A DNA stretch of 21,514 bases, taken from the NCBI GenBank assembly GCA_964639675.1, contig CAZXEK010000045.1:1-21514 (forward strand). The letters are read 5' to 3'. This document shows positions 7,347-15,097 of the stretch, one piece after another. Both the position numbers and the translations under genes were made by a program. The first letter of the stretch is position 1; each line of letters opens with the position of its first letter. Origin of the DNA: JACQCV01 sp964639675 (GTDB lineage Bacteria; Patescibacteriota; Minisyncoccia; Phycocordibacterales; UBA12445). The notes below the pieces were generated by a model. The model was not told the DNA's origin. It was given only the letters and a program-made list of their open reading frames with translations, and did no database searches.

Positions 7347-8319
7347 ATCTTTTGGCTGCCTCCATTATTGACTTAACTCCCATACCATAATGTTCTACAA
7401 GCTCTTCAGGTTTGCCGGATTGACCAAACTGATCGTGAACACCAATAAATTCCATAGGCACTGGATAATTTACTGCCAATACTTCGGCCACAGCTGAACC
7501 CATACCACCAGCAATCTGATGCTCCTCGGCTGTTACTACTCTGCCAGCTTTTTTAGCAACTGATATAATCGCCTCGATATCGATCGGCTTAACAGTGTGA
7601 AGATTTAAAACCAAAACATGTAGACCCTCATCTTCAAGCTTTTTAGCCGCCACCAAAGAGTTATAGACCAACGGCCCACAAGCAATGATGGCCACAGATG
7701 GATTATCGTGATCCCAAAGTAGGTTGGCCTTACCAAATTGAAATGGCGAATCGGAAGTAGTTACAACCGAAGTTTTCTCCCGAGCCAAACGAATGTAAAC
7801 AGGACCATCATTTTTAGCGGCGGCCAATGTCGCCTTCAAAGCTTCAATGGAATCAGCTGGCACCAACACTCGCATTCGAGGTAAGACCCGCATAATAGCG
7901 ATATCTTCTAGCGCTTGATGAGAGCCACCATCAGGCCCGACAGAAACTCCGGCATGAGAACCGACAATCTTAACATTTCTGTCATTGTAGCAGATGTTTG
8001 TCCTGATCTGCTCTAAGTTGCGTCCAGGAGAAAAGACCGCGTAAGATGTTAAAAATGGGATCTTACCTATCGCGGCCATACCGGAAGCCGTCGCTGCCAA
8101 GTTCTGTTCAGCAACTCCCATCTCGATGAATCTCTTTGGAAACTTCTCCGCAAAAGCCAGCATCTTGGTGGACTCCGTAAGGTCGGCGCACAGGCCAACC
8201 ACTCGCTCGTCGTTTGTCCCAGCCTGTAGCAACCCCTCACCAAAACCATTCCTAATCGGCACCTTCTCCACATCGGCATCAAACAGTTTCGGATTTAATT
8301 TTTGTTCTGTGACAATCAT
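7333..8319 (-). CDS. Transketolase, C-terminal subunit
   Basis: 328 residues carrying the pyrimidine-binding and C-terminal domains of a two-subunit transketolase. GVAEQNLAATASG contains the conserved catalytic Glu71 that activates thiamine diphosphate in the partner's site. SHAGVSVGPDGGSHQALEDIA and YIRLAREK are typical of the pyrimidine domain. EEHQIAGGMGSAVAEVL and GVHDQFGQSGKPEELVEHYGM are typical of the C-terminal domain. With the N-half encoded at 8593-9471 it would transfer two-carbon units between ketose and aldose phosphates in the non-oxidative pentose phosphate pathway. Split transketolases are known from archaea and many bacteria. Unusually, a 273-bp spacer separates the two halves here. 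Confidence 0.93.
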   Translation of the reverse strand: MIVTEQKLNPKLFDADVEKVPIRNGFGEGLLQAGTNDERVVGLCADLTESTKMLAFAEKFPKRFIEMGVAEQNLAATASGMAAIGKIPFLTSYAVFSPGRNLEQIRTNICYNDRNVKIVGSHAGVSVGPDGGSHQALEDIAIMRVLPRMRVLVPADSIEALKATLAAAKNDGPVYIRLAREKTSVVTTSDSPFQFGKANLLWDHDNPSVAIIACGPLVYNSLVAAKKLEDEGLHVLVLNLHTVKPIDIEAIISVAKKAGRVVTAEEHQIAGGMGSAVAEVLAVNYPVPMEFIGVHDQFGQSGKPEELVEHYGMGVKSIMEAAKRFSQK

Positions 8320-8323
8320 TTTT

Positions 8324-8596
8324 TTAAGTTGTACTCATCTTTGTTGCTCCATCTCTCACAAATTTCCAAGGTCCTCGGATCTCCTCGTTTTGTCCCTCAC
8401 AAGCTCGGGCCAAAATTCTGCTGCTGCAGAATAAACTCGGCCAGACCATTACAAATCTGCGAGAGACTCTGCGACACAAAGACTCGCTCTTGACTAAAAA
8501 TTCAAAAATAAATAATGAAACATAGGCGATACCTTCTAGCGAACCGCGTAAGCGAGTGGAGCCGAATTTTATTATTTCTTTTTTAATTTCTTTCAT
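8324..8596 (-). other. Odd spacer between transketolase halves, with a doubtful 90-codon frame
   Basis: The 273 bp between the two transketolase genes contain one minus-strand frame of 90 codons. It starts in a 4-nt ATGA overlap with the transketolase N-half stop and ends just before the C-half. The product (MKEIKKEIIKFGSTRLRGSL at its start) is rich in Arg, Ser and Cys, has no recognisable domain and looks unlike neighbouring proteins. The DNA is more GC-rich than its surroundings and holds hairpins (TTCTGC/GCAGAA) and the repeated word TCTGCGA. A palindrome-rich non-coding insertion is more likely than a real gene, though the overlap geometry is what a translated small gene would show. Confidence 0.4.
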
Positions 8597-9471
8597 TGAT
8601 GTTCACTTAAAATTTTTCCTGCAAGCGTTCGAAGTTGCTCCAGTGCAATTCTCCCCTCCTCCTTATTCGGCGGTTTGCCATGCCACTCAAATTTTTTCTC
8701 CATAAAATCAACACCCTTGCCAGGAATAGTGTGGGCGATAATCATGGTCGGCTTCTCAAAGATCGCTTTGGCTTGCTCCACCGCACCGACAATCTCTTCA
8801 AAATTATGTCCATTAATCTCTATAACATGCCAGTTGAAAGCTCGCCATTTATCGGCCAGTGGTTCAAGTGGCATGATATCTTCTGTAAAGCCATCAATCT
8901 GAATATTATTCCTATCAATTATGGCAATAAGATTATGTAGCTTCTCCTTACCACCAAGCATCGCCGCCTCCCAGGTCAGACCACACTCCTGCTCTCCATC
9001 AGAGAGAAATGCATAAACGTACTGGTTCGTCACTTGCCCAGAGTCAGACCGCGGAGTCATCCTTAAGGCCAGAGCCATCCCCACTGCTTGAGCTAGACCA
9101 GAACCAAGTGGACCAGAACTATTTTCAAGCCAGGGCATATACTCACGATGAGGATGGCCCTGTAATCGACTGCCGAATTTGCGCAAGCTCTTAAGCTCTT
9201 CAACCGGAAAGTAGCCGGCATAGGCTTGTGCAACGTAAAGTACCGGACAGATGTGGCCATTAGAAAGAACTAAGCGATCACGCTCTGACCATGTTGGATT
9301 CTTGGGATCATGTTTTAAAATATGGAAATAGAAGGCAGTAAAAATATCAGCCATCCCTAAAGGTCCAGCTGTATGTCCAGATCCTGCCTCGACGAGCATC
9401 TCTATGATGGACTGCCTGATCTCGTTCGCCCTCTCTTCTAGCTCTTTTATTTTATCCTCGTGTAGACTCAT
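8593..9471 (-). CDS. Transketolase, N-terminal subunit
   Basis: 292 residues carrying the thiamine-diphosphate-binding domain. GHTAGPLGMADI, the SNGH motif (VLSNGHICPVLY), LQGHPHREYMP and SSGPLGSGLAQAVGMALA match transketolase. The cofactor/Mg2+ site reads SDGEQECGLTWEAAML followed by IIDRNNIQIDG, with Ser in place of the first Gly of the usual GDG. It pairs with the C-terminal subunit at 7333-8319. Its ATG overlaps the Rpe stop by 4 nt (ATGA), indicating translational coupling in an rpiB-rpe-transketolase operon. Confidence 0.93.
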   Translation of the reverse strand: MSLHEDKIKELEERANEIRQSIIEMLVEAGSGHTAGPLGMADIFTAFYFHILKHDPKNPTWSERDRLVLSNGHICPVLYVAQAYAGYFPVEELKSLRKFGSRLQGHPHREYMPWLENSSGPLGSGLAQAVGMALALRMTPRSDSGQVTNQYVYAFLSDGEQECGLTWEAAMLGGKEKLHNLIAIIDRNNIQIDGFTEDIMPLEPLADKWRAFNWHVIEINGHNFEEIVGAVEQAKAIFEKPTMIIAHTIPGKGVDFMEKKFEWHGKPPNKEEGRIALEQLRTLAGKILSEHQ

Positions 9472-10094
9472 CTAATATTTTTGAAACTTTTTATAGTCTC
9501 CCCGATATTTTCGCTTTTAAAAATCGCCGAGCCTACAATCAAATTATCCACGCCAGCCTCCCTTAAGAGAGATGCGTTCCCTAGATTTACTCCGCCGTCA
9601 ACGCTTATTGTAACACCGGGGTACAAGCGTCGCAAATTTTTAATTTTGTCATAAACACCAACTTGAAAGGGTTGACCATAAGATCCGATCTCCGCAATAC
9701 TCATCAATTGAACAACATCTAGCTTATCTATGTATTGATCTAAAACGTCAGTCGATGTCTCAAACTTTAAGACAATTCCTGCCTCAACTTCTGAATCATT
9801 TATCTCATCTAAGATCTCAACAATAGATTTTCTATCAACCGATTCATAATGAACTAAAATTCTATCTACACCCGCCTCTATCCATTTAGAAATAATATCT
9901 CCAGGAGATTTGACCATCAGATGAACTTCGACCTTGAGATTTTTTGTTTTCACACCGAAATATGGCCAACTTAGGGCTGGTGTGAAAAGGCCATCCATGA
10001 TATCGAGATGGATCCAATTCACTAAATTTTCAACCGAAAGAATCTTCTCCTCGACTTCATTAAAATCTTTACCTATTATCGCAGGAATTATCAT
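9468..10094 (-). CDS. rpe: Ribulose-phosphate 3-epimerase family protein
   Basis: TIM-barrel enzyme interconverting ribulose 5-phosphate and xylulose 5-phosphate; 208 residues. Metal ligands are in place: His29 and Asp31 in IHLDIMDG, His58 in VEVHLMV, and the catalytic Asp166 in SVDGGVN. IVGSAIF near the end is the phosphate-binding loop. The usual MSVxPGFGGQ loop is changed to MSIAEIGSYGQPF, so substrate closure may differ, and the first strand reads IPAIIGKD in place of the usual PSIL. It overlaps rpiB by 26 nt and the transketolase N-half by 4 nt, so the three are surely one transcript. An allulose-6-phosphate epimerase-like role cannot be excluded. Confidence 0.88.
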   Translation of the reverse strand: MIIPAIIGKDFNEVEEKILSVENLVNWIHLDIMDGLFTPALSWPYFGVKTKNLKVEVHLMVKSPGDIISKWIEAGVDRILVHYESVDRKSIVEILDEINDSEVEAGIVLKFETSTDVLDQYIDKLDVVQLMSIAEIGSYGQPFQVGVYDKIKNLRRLYPGVTISVDGGVNLGNASLLREAGVDNLIVGSAIFKSENIGETIKSFKNIR

Positions 10095-10554
10095 ATTTTT
10101 TTAACTCATCTATCTTTCTAATCCTCCTCACATGTCTTTCATCACCCGAAAATGGGGTCTCAAGCCAGAGCGCCAAAGCCTCCTTAGCCTCCTTGTCGTT
10201 CACAAAACGCGCCCCGAATGAAAGAACGTTTGCATCGTTATGTTCCCTAGAAAGTTTAACTATGTCTAAGTTCCCTCCATAGTAGACAGCAGCTCGCACA
10301 TTTGGAAATCTATTAGCAACAACAGCCTCTCCTTGACCTGAGCCACCCATAATAACACCGAAAGAAGCGTCCTGACTTTCGGAAACTTCCCTTGCGACTA
10401 GTGATATAAAGTCTGGGTAGTCATCTTTATCGTTATAAATATAAGGCCCCATATCGGCAATAACATAACCCTCACTCTCAAGCCAACTAATAAGTTTATT
10501 CTTCAACTCAAAACCCGCATGGTCAGAGCCAATATAAATTTTCTTTTTAGTCAT
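10069..10554 (-). CDS. rpiB: Ribose-5-phosphate isomerase B
   Basis: 161 residues of the RpiB/LacAB family, interconverting ribose 5-phosphate and ribulose 5-phosphate. IGSDHAGFELK near the N-terminus and GGSGQGEAVVANRFPNVRAA are hallmarks. The residue after GSGQG is Glu, as in the Mycobacterium-type enzymes that use Glu as the base, and not the Cys type of E. coli. SREHNDANVLSFGAR and GDERHVRRIRKI are the phosphate-binding and C-terminal signatures. It is the first gene of the rpiB-rpe-transketolase operon and has its own extended -10 box 7 nt upstream. Confidence 0.95.
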   Translation of the reverse strand: MTKKKIYIGSDHAGFELKNKLISWLESEGYVIADMGPYIYNDKDDYPDFISLVAREVSESQDASFGVIMGGSGQGEAVVANRFPNVRAAVYYGGNLDIVKLSREHNDANVLSFGARFVNDKEAKEALALWLETPFSGDERHVRRIRKIDELKKYDNSCDNR

Positions 10555-10561
10555 GAGCTAT

Positions 10562-10570
10562 ATTCTAGCA
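10562..10570 (-). promoter_or_regulatory. Extended -10 promoter of the rpiB-rpe-transketolase operon
   Basis: The minus strand reads TGCTAGAAT (TGn plus TAGAAT), ending exactly 7 nt before the rpiB ATG. It lies in the 26-nt gap after the large surface-protein gene, implying that the operon has its own leaderless transcript. Confidence 0.55.
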
Positions 10571-10580
10571 CAGAAGATTA

Positions 10581-13226
10581 CTAACGGAACAAGCTTTTGA
10601 CTACATAATATATCTGCCCAATGAGAGAATTAGATGGTGTCAAGAATGATGTACCGGGCATTTTACAATAGTTAGTTGAAGAGTTCCAAGTGCCACCAGC
10701 CTGCGCACAGCCTGTGGCCGGATCGGAGGAGTAGCTTCCGCTACCTGAAGAGGTCACGCAGGCTGATCCATTCCAATATTGGCCAGAGGTGCAGGAACTA
10801 GATGAATTCGGCATTTTGCAGTAGTTACTTGATGAATCCCAAACACCTCCGGCTTGAGTACAACCAGCACTGGCATTTGCCGACCAGTTTGCAGATGACA
10901 CGCAGGCTGACCCATTCCAATACTGACCACCAGTGCATGACTGAGCTGGAGAAACATAGTTAGAGCCCGACCCTGGACAGCCACTTACAGGATCAGTCGA
11001 ACAGTTTTTAACAACGTTCGAACCCTTTAAAATATACTGAGTCATTCCGCTATTCATCCAGGAGTTGCTCATGTCATGGCAACCACTACCAAGGAGAGCC
11101 ATGAGCTCTGCTGTGCAGGAACCAGAATAAGTCCCACCGCCACTTGCACCCGTAGATCCTCCTGTTGACGTGCAAGCTGACCCATTCCACCATTGACCTC
11201 CAGTACATACCTGAGATGAACCCGTCGTCCCACTTGTAGACTTACAGTATGCAGTCCCGCCAGTAGGAGGATAGTACATATATTGCCCGGTCGGACAAGT
11301 TGGCATCTCACAGTAGTTGTAAGCCGAATACCATGTACCACCAGCAGTTGCACAACCTGTTGCAGCACTTGAAGAAGAGCTTGAAGTTGAGACTACTGTT
11401 GATTCTGAAGACTTACAGTATGCAGTTCCGCCAGCAGGAGGATAGTACATATATTGTCCGGTCAAACAGGTAGTTGGCATCTTGCAGTAGTTAGCCGCTA
11501 TGTCCCAACTACCACCAGCAGTTGCACAACCTGTTGCAGCACTTGACACAGATGTAGAGTCAGATGATGAAGCCGTCGACAAATTACCAGAACAATCTGG
11601 AATACCAAAGTTCTGCCAATTATCAGTACTGCCAACTCCTGCACCACTATTCCATCGGAAATCCCTTTGTCTAATTGTTAAACATTTGACATCTATCTTC
11701 GCAATATAATCCAGATATCCTTGATCGGTCCTATTTAGAATAGAAGAACTAGTGCTACCATCAATAAATTTCCATGTATGATTAGCCCAACTATTTCTGT
11801 TTATTGGATCAGTCACAGGATTTGGCGGAACATTTACTCCGGAACAGTCTGGAATACCGAAGTTCTGCCAATTATCAGTACTGCCAACTCCTGCCCCCAA
11901 ACGCCATGAGAACTTACTCTTTGAGATTGCTTTACATTGTTTTTCTACCGAAGAAATGTAGTCATTGTACTCGACATCATTGCGATTAAGAATATAAGAA
12001 TGATCTGTTCCATCTAGAAAGTTCCAGACATGATCTTTCCAATTCTTGTTATTTAGCTTTTCATCTACTTTTTCAATGGGGACACAAGGACCTGGTATAG
12101 AGCACCCTTCTGGGCTAACTGATGAGACCGGCCCACGATAATAACCGTCCGGACATTGAGCGACAGAATAGACTGGGCAGATCTGTTTCGGTTTTTCATA
12201 AGAGATACACTGATAGTAATCACCACACTCCTTAGAAGAATAGGAAACCACCTTGCGTTGTCCGGATGGGCAAGAATCAACCGTAGGTATTGCTGGGCAG
12301 ATTGTCTTAGGCTTTTCAGGAATTGGAACGAATATTGACTTCTCAGATTTCTTTTCATCTTGAACCGGTTGACTTAACTCCTGATCCACCGGTGGAAGAT
12401 TTTTTCGTGTGTAATAATTCTCCACCCTCCTAACATCTTCAACTGTTTTTAAATAAGAATCCCGGGCATTCTTAACTTCCTTACGAGCACGAGCAAGCTC
12501 AGCGACACCACTAGGGCCAAAATACTCTTTAGCAATTTTATCGCAGACGGCCGGTGAATCTGGCTGAAGACAAGTAGCGCCCACCTGGTCAGGAGTTTTA
12601 CCAAGCTCAGGATATTCACCTCGTGCCAAAGCTTCCTCCAAACCAAAGACTCCATCCACAATTCTAGCTTTACCAATATTAAGCTCCGAGAGTGCCGGCC
12701 CAGTGTCCCTCCTCTCTGACAACTTCTTACTTGCCTCAAAACAACCAACAAGCTCCTCGCGAGTTAGGGAATCAGCTGAACGAGAACAGACAGCCAAACT
12801 TACACCAGCATCTCGGACCTCTCTTTCAATCACCTCCGCAGCCCTCACACCCTTCTGATCAATACCTAACTGCAGAGCTAGAGCTGGTTTTTTATCTATA
12901 ATAGATCTAGCAATTTTTAAAATCTCCTCATCTAACTTCTGAGGATCTGCCGTTCCAAGTTTAATCAAGACCTCTTTCTGAAAGGACAGAGCTAACTTCT
13001 TCTGTTCTGGACTATTTTTATAAACATCATATTTATTTGCCAACTCAAGACCGCGGCTAAAGTTAGCTTCAAAGGCCACCCTGCAAGCCTCTTTAGTGCT
13101 ACACCCCAACTCCCGTGCTAATGCCTTCAAATTTTCTGGTACTGCCTCGGACGCAATTGCCACAAGAGAAAAACTAGCAACTGCGACCGCTCCGATTAAG
13201 AAAGATATTATATTTTTATAATTCAT
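10581..13226 (-). CDS. Large secreted Cys-rich repeat protein (surface protein)
   Basis: 881 residues. A signal peptide or anchor (ISFLIGAVAVASFSLVAIAS) covers about residues 5-26. A helical region with a few Cys runs to about 290, followed by a Pro/Lys linker. Two Cys modules beginning CPAIP and CPVYS lie at about 309-385. Two ~70-residue repeats at about 394-466 and 476-546 both end in the identical GAGVGSTDNWQNFGIPDCSG. A Ser/Thr/Gly-rich tail follows with four copies of a CATAGGSW...NYCKMP-type module and three of CTGGQYWNGSACV. The C-terminus is short, hydrophobic and basic (IYYVVKSLFR). Such modules recur in exported CPR proteins (recalled). The Cys pattern suggests disulfide-stabilised beta units on the cell surface. 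It starts 32 nt after a small membrane-protein gene and is probably cotranscribed with it. Function unknown. Confidence 0.85.
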   Translation of the reverse strand: MNYKNIISFLIGAVAVASFSLVAIASEAVPENLKALARELGCSTKEACRVAFEANFSRGLELANKYDVYKNSPEQKKLALSFQKEVLIKLGTADPQKLDEEILKIARSIIDKKPALALQLGIDQKGVRAAEVIEREVRDAGVSLAVCSRSADSLTREELVGCFEASKKLSERRDTGPALSELNIGKARIVDGVFGLEEALARGEYPELGKTPDQVGATCLQPDSPAVCDKIAKEYFGPSGVAELARARKEVKNARDSYLKTVEDVRRVENYYTRKNLPPVDQELSQPVQDEKKSEKSIFVPIPEKPKTICPAIPTVDSCPSGQRKVVSYSSKECGDYYQCISYEKPKQICPVYSVAQCPDGYYRGPVSSVSPEGCSIPGPCVPIEKVDEKLNNKNWKDHVWNFLDGTDHSYILNRNDVEYNDYISSVEKQCKAISKSKFSWRLGAGVGSTDNWQNFGIPDCSGVNVPPNPVTDPINRNSWANHTWKFIDGSTSSSILNRTDQGYLDYIAKIDVKCLTIRQRDFRWNSGAGVGSTDNWQNFGIPDCSGNLSTASSSDSTSVSSAATGCATAGGSWDIAANYCKMPTTCLTGQYMYYPPAGGTAYCKSSESTVVSTSSSSSSAATGCATAGGTWYSAYNYCEMPTCPTGQYMYYPPTGGTAYCKSTSGTTGSSQVCTGGQWWNGSACTSTGGSTGASGGGTYSGSCTAELMALLGSGCHDMSNSWMNSGMTQYILKGSNVVKNCSTDPVSGCPGSGSNYVSPAQSCTGGQYWNGSACVSSANWSANASAGCTQAGGVWDSSSNYCKMPNSSSSCTSGQYWNGSACVTSSGSGSYSSDPATGCAQAGGTWNSSTNYCKMPGTSFLTPSNSLIGQIYYVVKSLFR
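11239..11547 (-). repeat. Tandem ~171-bp DNA repeat in the Cys-rich protein gene
   Basis: Two units, about 11239-11373 and 11410-11547, are highly similar over ~135 bp and offset by 171 bp. They encode the GCATAGG...NYC.MP...GQYMYYPP.GGTAYCKS module twice. The similarity at DNA level indicates recent duplication or ongoing recombination. Confidence 0.75.
11588..11902 (-). repeat. Duplicated segment encoding GAGVGSTDNWQNFGIPDCSG
   Basis: About 60 bp at 11588-11652 and 11838-11902 are nearly identical in DNA and encode the same 20 residues. They end two diverged ~70-residue protein repeats, so this part is under stronger constraint or gene conversion. Confidence 0.7.
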
Positions 13227-13258
13227 CTCAGTTTTAAATTAAATATGAAATATATAAA

Positions 13259-13525
13259 TTATTGGAAAGGATTTAAGGCCTTCTTGGTCTTATCAAAAAG
13301 ATTAATCTTTACACCCTCTAAAGGATTAACCGCCTGGAAAGGGTTAGCTTTTTTTGTTACTTGTTCGGTAGCTTTTTTAATTAAAGAATCATTAACCGCC
13401 TTAGCTACCTTGGTATTAAGCTCCGCCTGGCTATAGCCAACGGAGAGGCCATACCAATAACCAAGTAAGACCCCCGTAGCCAAAGCAAAGAGAACGAGCA
13501 ACGAAACTTTATTTGAACCTTCCAT
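13259..13525 (-). CDS. Small single-pass membrane protein with NPF/NPL motifs
   Basis: 88 residues. A hydrophobic helix (VSLLVLFALATGVLLGYWYG, about residues 7-26) is followed by a charged helical segment and a tail in which short motifs repeat: NPFQ, NPLEG, NLFDKTKKA and a terminal NPFQ. I do not know a named family, but the NP-F/L tail looks conserved in type rather than random. It ends 32 nt before the 881-residue surface protein and probably shares its mRNA, so a role in export or anchoring of that protein is a guess. The upstream gap holds a perfect DnaA box and a plausible promoter (TTGAAA, TATTAT with a 19-bp spacer). Confidence 0.72.
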   Translation of the reverse strand: MEGSNKVSLLVLFALATGVLLGYWYGLSVGYSQAELNTKVAKAVNDSLIKKATEQVTKKANPFQAVNPLEGVKINLFDKTKKALNPFQ

Positions 13526-13593
13526 ATATTTTAAAATTTAAAACCACCCATAATAGATAATTTTACCTTAATTCTTTCAAAAAAAACACGATC

Positions 13594-13602
13594 TTATCCA
13601 CA
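13594..13602 (+). promoter_or_regulatory. Perfect DnaA box (TTATCCACA)
   Basis: Second perfect DnaA 9-mer of the window, about 69 bp upstream of the small membrane protein/881-residue surface protein genes and just after the FAD oxidoreductase stop. It has the same orientation relative to the downstream gene as the box at 934-942. Confidence 0.45.
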
Positions 13603-13612
13603 GCAAAGCTTC

Positions 13613-14899
13613 CTATAAATATTTAGCAATACCGTGAGATAAGGCATAGGTCGCTGGAGTACTAAGTAACGTTTGTAGGCGGGAACCGATAACAAAATGA
13701 CGCAGGGGTGAAAAATCCTGATCAAATTCATTGCGACCATTCAGCAGATGATCGACTGCATAATTACCGAGTGCAGCCGCCCAGGGCAAACCTGTTGCAG
13801 CACCTACATACCATATGTGAGGGCTTTTCTCATCTGGACCCATTATAGGAAGCAGATCCTTACTGACACCAAGCATTCCTGGCCAAAGATATTCCATCTG
13901 AATACTGAGCGAAGGAAACTTTCTCTTTATGTAGCTCTGAAGTCGGAGTCCGAACCTCTGACTATTCTCCGAGATATTATGTGCGTAAGTATAAAAAAGA
14001 TCTCCACCTCCAATAAGCAAGCGACTATCGCCGGTTACTCTGAAATAGTTGTATACCAAATCAGTATCCCAAACCATCATATTATCACCTGGAAATATTT
14101 CTCGAATCTGATCGGGCAATAATGGCTTAGTAACACCGAGGAATGTTTGCACATGATATATCTCCTTTTTTAAAACACCCAAATCTGGTATAAATCTATC
14201 TCCACAGACAATAATATGATCGGCAGTTATCTGTCCCCCTGGAGTAAATACCTCATGCGAAACGATACGACTCGCCGGGGTCTTTTCATATATAGGAACA
14301 CCGGCTACTCGAAGAATCTCTTTCATCGCTTGGCAATAAAGATACGAATTCATACCAAAAGTATTGGGGTATCTGACAGCGCCCTTATACTTCGTTCCGC
14401 CGATTACCTCTTTTATTTTCTCATCCTCATACAACCCACTCATATATCCTAACTCTGTACGCGCTTCATGTTCCTTCTTAACTTGCCCGAGACCGGAACT
14501 ACTGTTTGCAACAAAAAGAGAATCAGAAACCAGATAGTCACACGAGATACTGTGCTCTTCTATATTATGGCGAATGCTATCAAGGCCGGATATGACAAAC
14601 TCCCAGATACGTTTAGCTTTCAGAGGACCATAATTACGAAGAAGGGAGCTAAGTTCGATTTCAGAATCAGGAGTAATAAAACCGGAAGTTTTACCACTCG
14701 CACCAGATCCACAAAAATCTTTCTCGATCACCACCACAGGGACACCCGCATCGTAAAGCCTCTTAGCACAAGAAAGGCCGGCCATACCGCCACCCACAAC
14801 TACGACACTGGTCTTTATTTCACCCGAAAGACTCTCGCTTGGCTTTGGATCTTTTAGAGAATACCAATACACACCTGATGTTGTTTTATATCGGTTCAT
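13613..14899 (-). CDS. FAD-dependent oxidoreductase, DAO family
   Basis: 428 residues. The N-terminal Rossmann dinucleotide-binding motif is VVVVGGGMAGLSCAKRL (about 32-48), with the ribose-binding Glu59 in VVVIEKD and a GSGASGKTSGF loop. The C-terminal LWPGMLGVSKDLLPIMGP and YVGAATGLPWAAALG match the D-amino-acid/glycine oxidase (DadA/DAO) superfamily, nearest in feel to gamma-glutamylputrescine oxidase-like proteins. It oxidises an amine or amino acid in the family; the substrate here is unknown. No signal peptide is evident. A catabolic amine oxidase is somewhat unexpected in so reduced a genome. It has a -10-like box 7 nt upstream and lies upstream of the surface-protein genes, separated by 87 bp. 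Confidence 0.87.
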   Translation of the reverse strand: MNRYKTTSGVYWYSLKDPKPSESLSGEIKTSVVVVGGGMAGLSCAKRLYDAGVPVVVIEKDFCGSGASGKTSGFITPDSEIELSSLLRNYGPLKAKRIWEFVISGLDSIRHNIEEHSISCDYLVSDSLFVANSSSGLGQVKKEHEARTELGYMSGLYEDEKIKEVIGGTKYKGAVRYPNTFGMNSYLYCQAMKEILRVAGVPIYEKTPASRIVSHEVFTPGGQITADHIIVCGDRFIPDLGVLKKEIYHVQTFLGVTKPLLPDQIREIFPGDNMMVWDTDLVYNYFRVTGDSRLLIGGGDLFYTYAHNISENSQRFGLRLQSYIKRKFPSLSIQMEYLWPGMLGVSKDLLPIMGPDEKSPHIWYVGAATGLPWAAALGNYAVDHLLNGRNEFDQDFSPLRHFVIGSRLQTLLSTPATYALSHGIAKYL

Positions 14900-14906
14900 A
14901 AATTCA

Positions 14907-14915
14907 ACAATATCA
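14907..14915 (-). promoter_or_regulatory. Extended -10 promoter of the FAD oxidoreductase gene
   Basis: The minus strand reads TGATATTGT (TGn plus TATTGT), ending 7 nt before the ATG at 14899. The hexamer is weaker than TATAAT but the spacing matches the other leaderless candidates. Confidence 0.4.
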
Positions 14916-15073
14916 CATCGACTATACTTCTACCTAAAAGCCCACTCATATTTTATTTTTATAAGATGAGATCCTATATTCGGTGGTGTTTGTTTGAAAA
15001 AATTAGCACCCATTTTGCGGAAAATTCTGAAAACTAATGAGGACTCCGCAGGGCGAAACAATTGCCTGGGTAT

Positions 15074-15097
15074 GAAATTCTTTTCGGCAAATCAATT
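15074..15097. repeat. Left imperfect direct repeat of the MFS cassette
   Basis: GAAATTCTTTT followed by CGGCAAATCAA and TT. The right copy at 16533-16555 has GAAATTCTT, CGGCAAATCAAA and TT, so it differs by a TT deletion and one extra A. The left copy overlaps the MFS stop codon. Confidence 0.6.

Noticed and set aside
10754..12751. Several alternative frames of about 60-100 codons within the 881-residue gene
   Set aside because: They are frame shadows kept open by the repetitive DNA of the Cys-rich repeats.
13245..13436. Plus-strand 63-codon frame over the small membrane protein gene
   Set aside because: Antisense to a frame with a clear membrane helix and repeated NPF tail in a sensible operon position.
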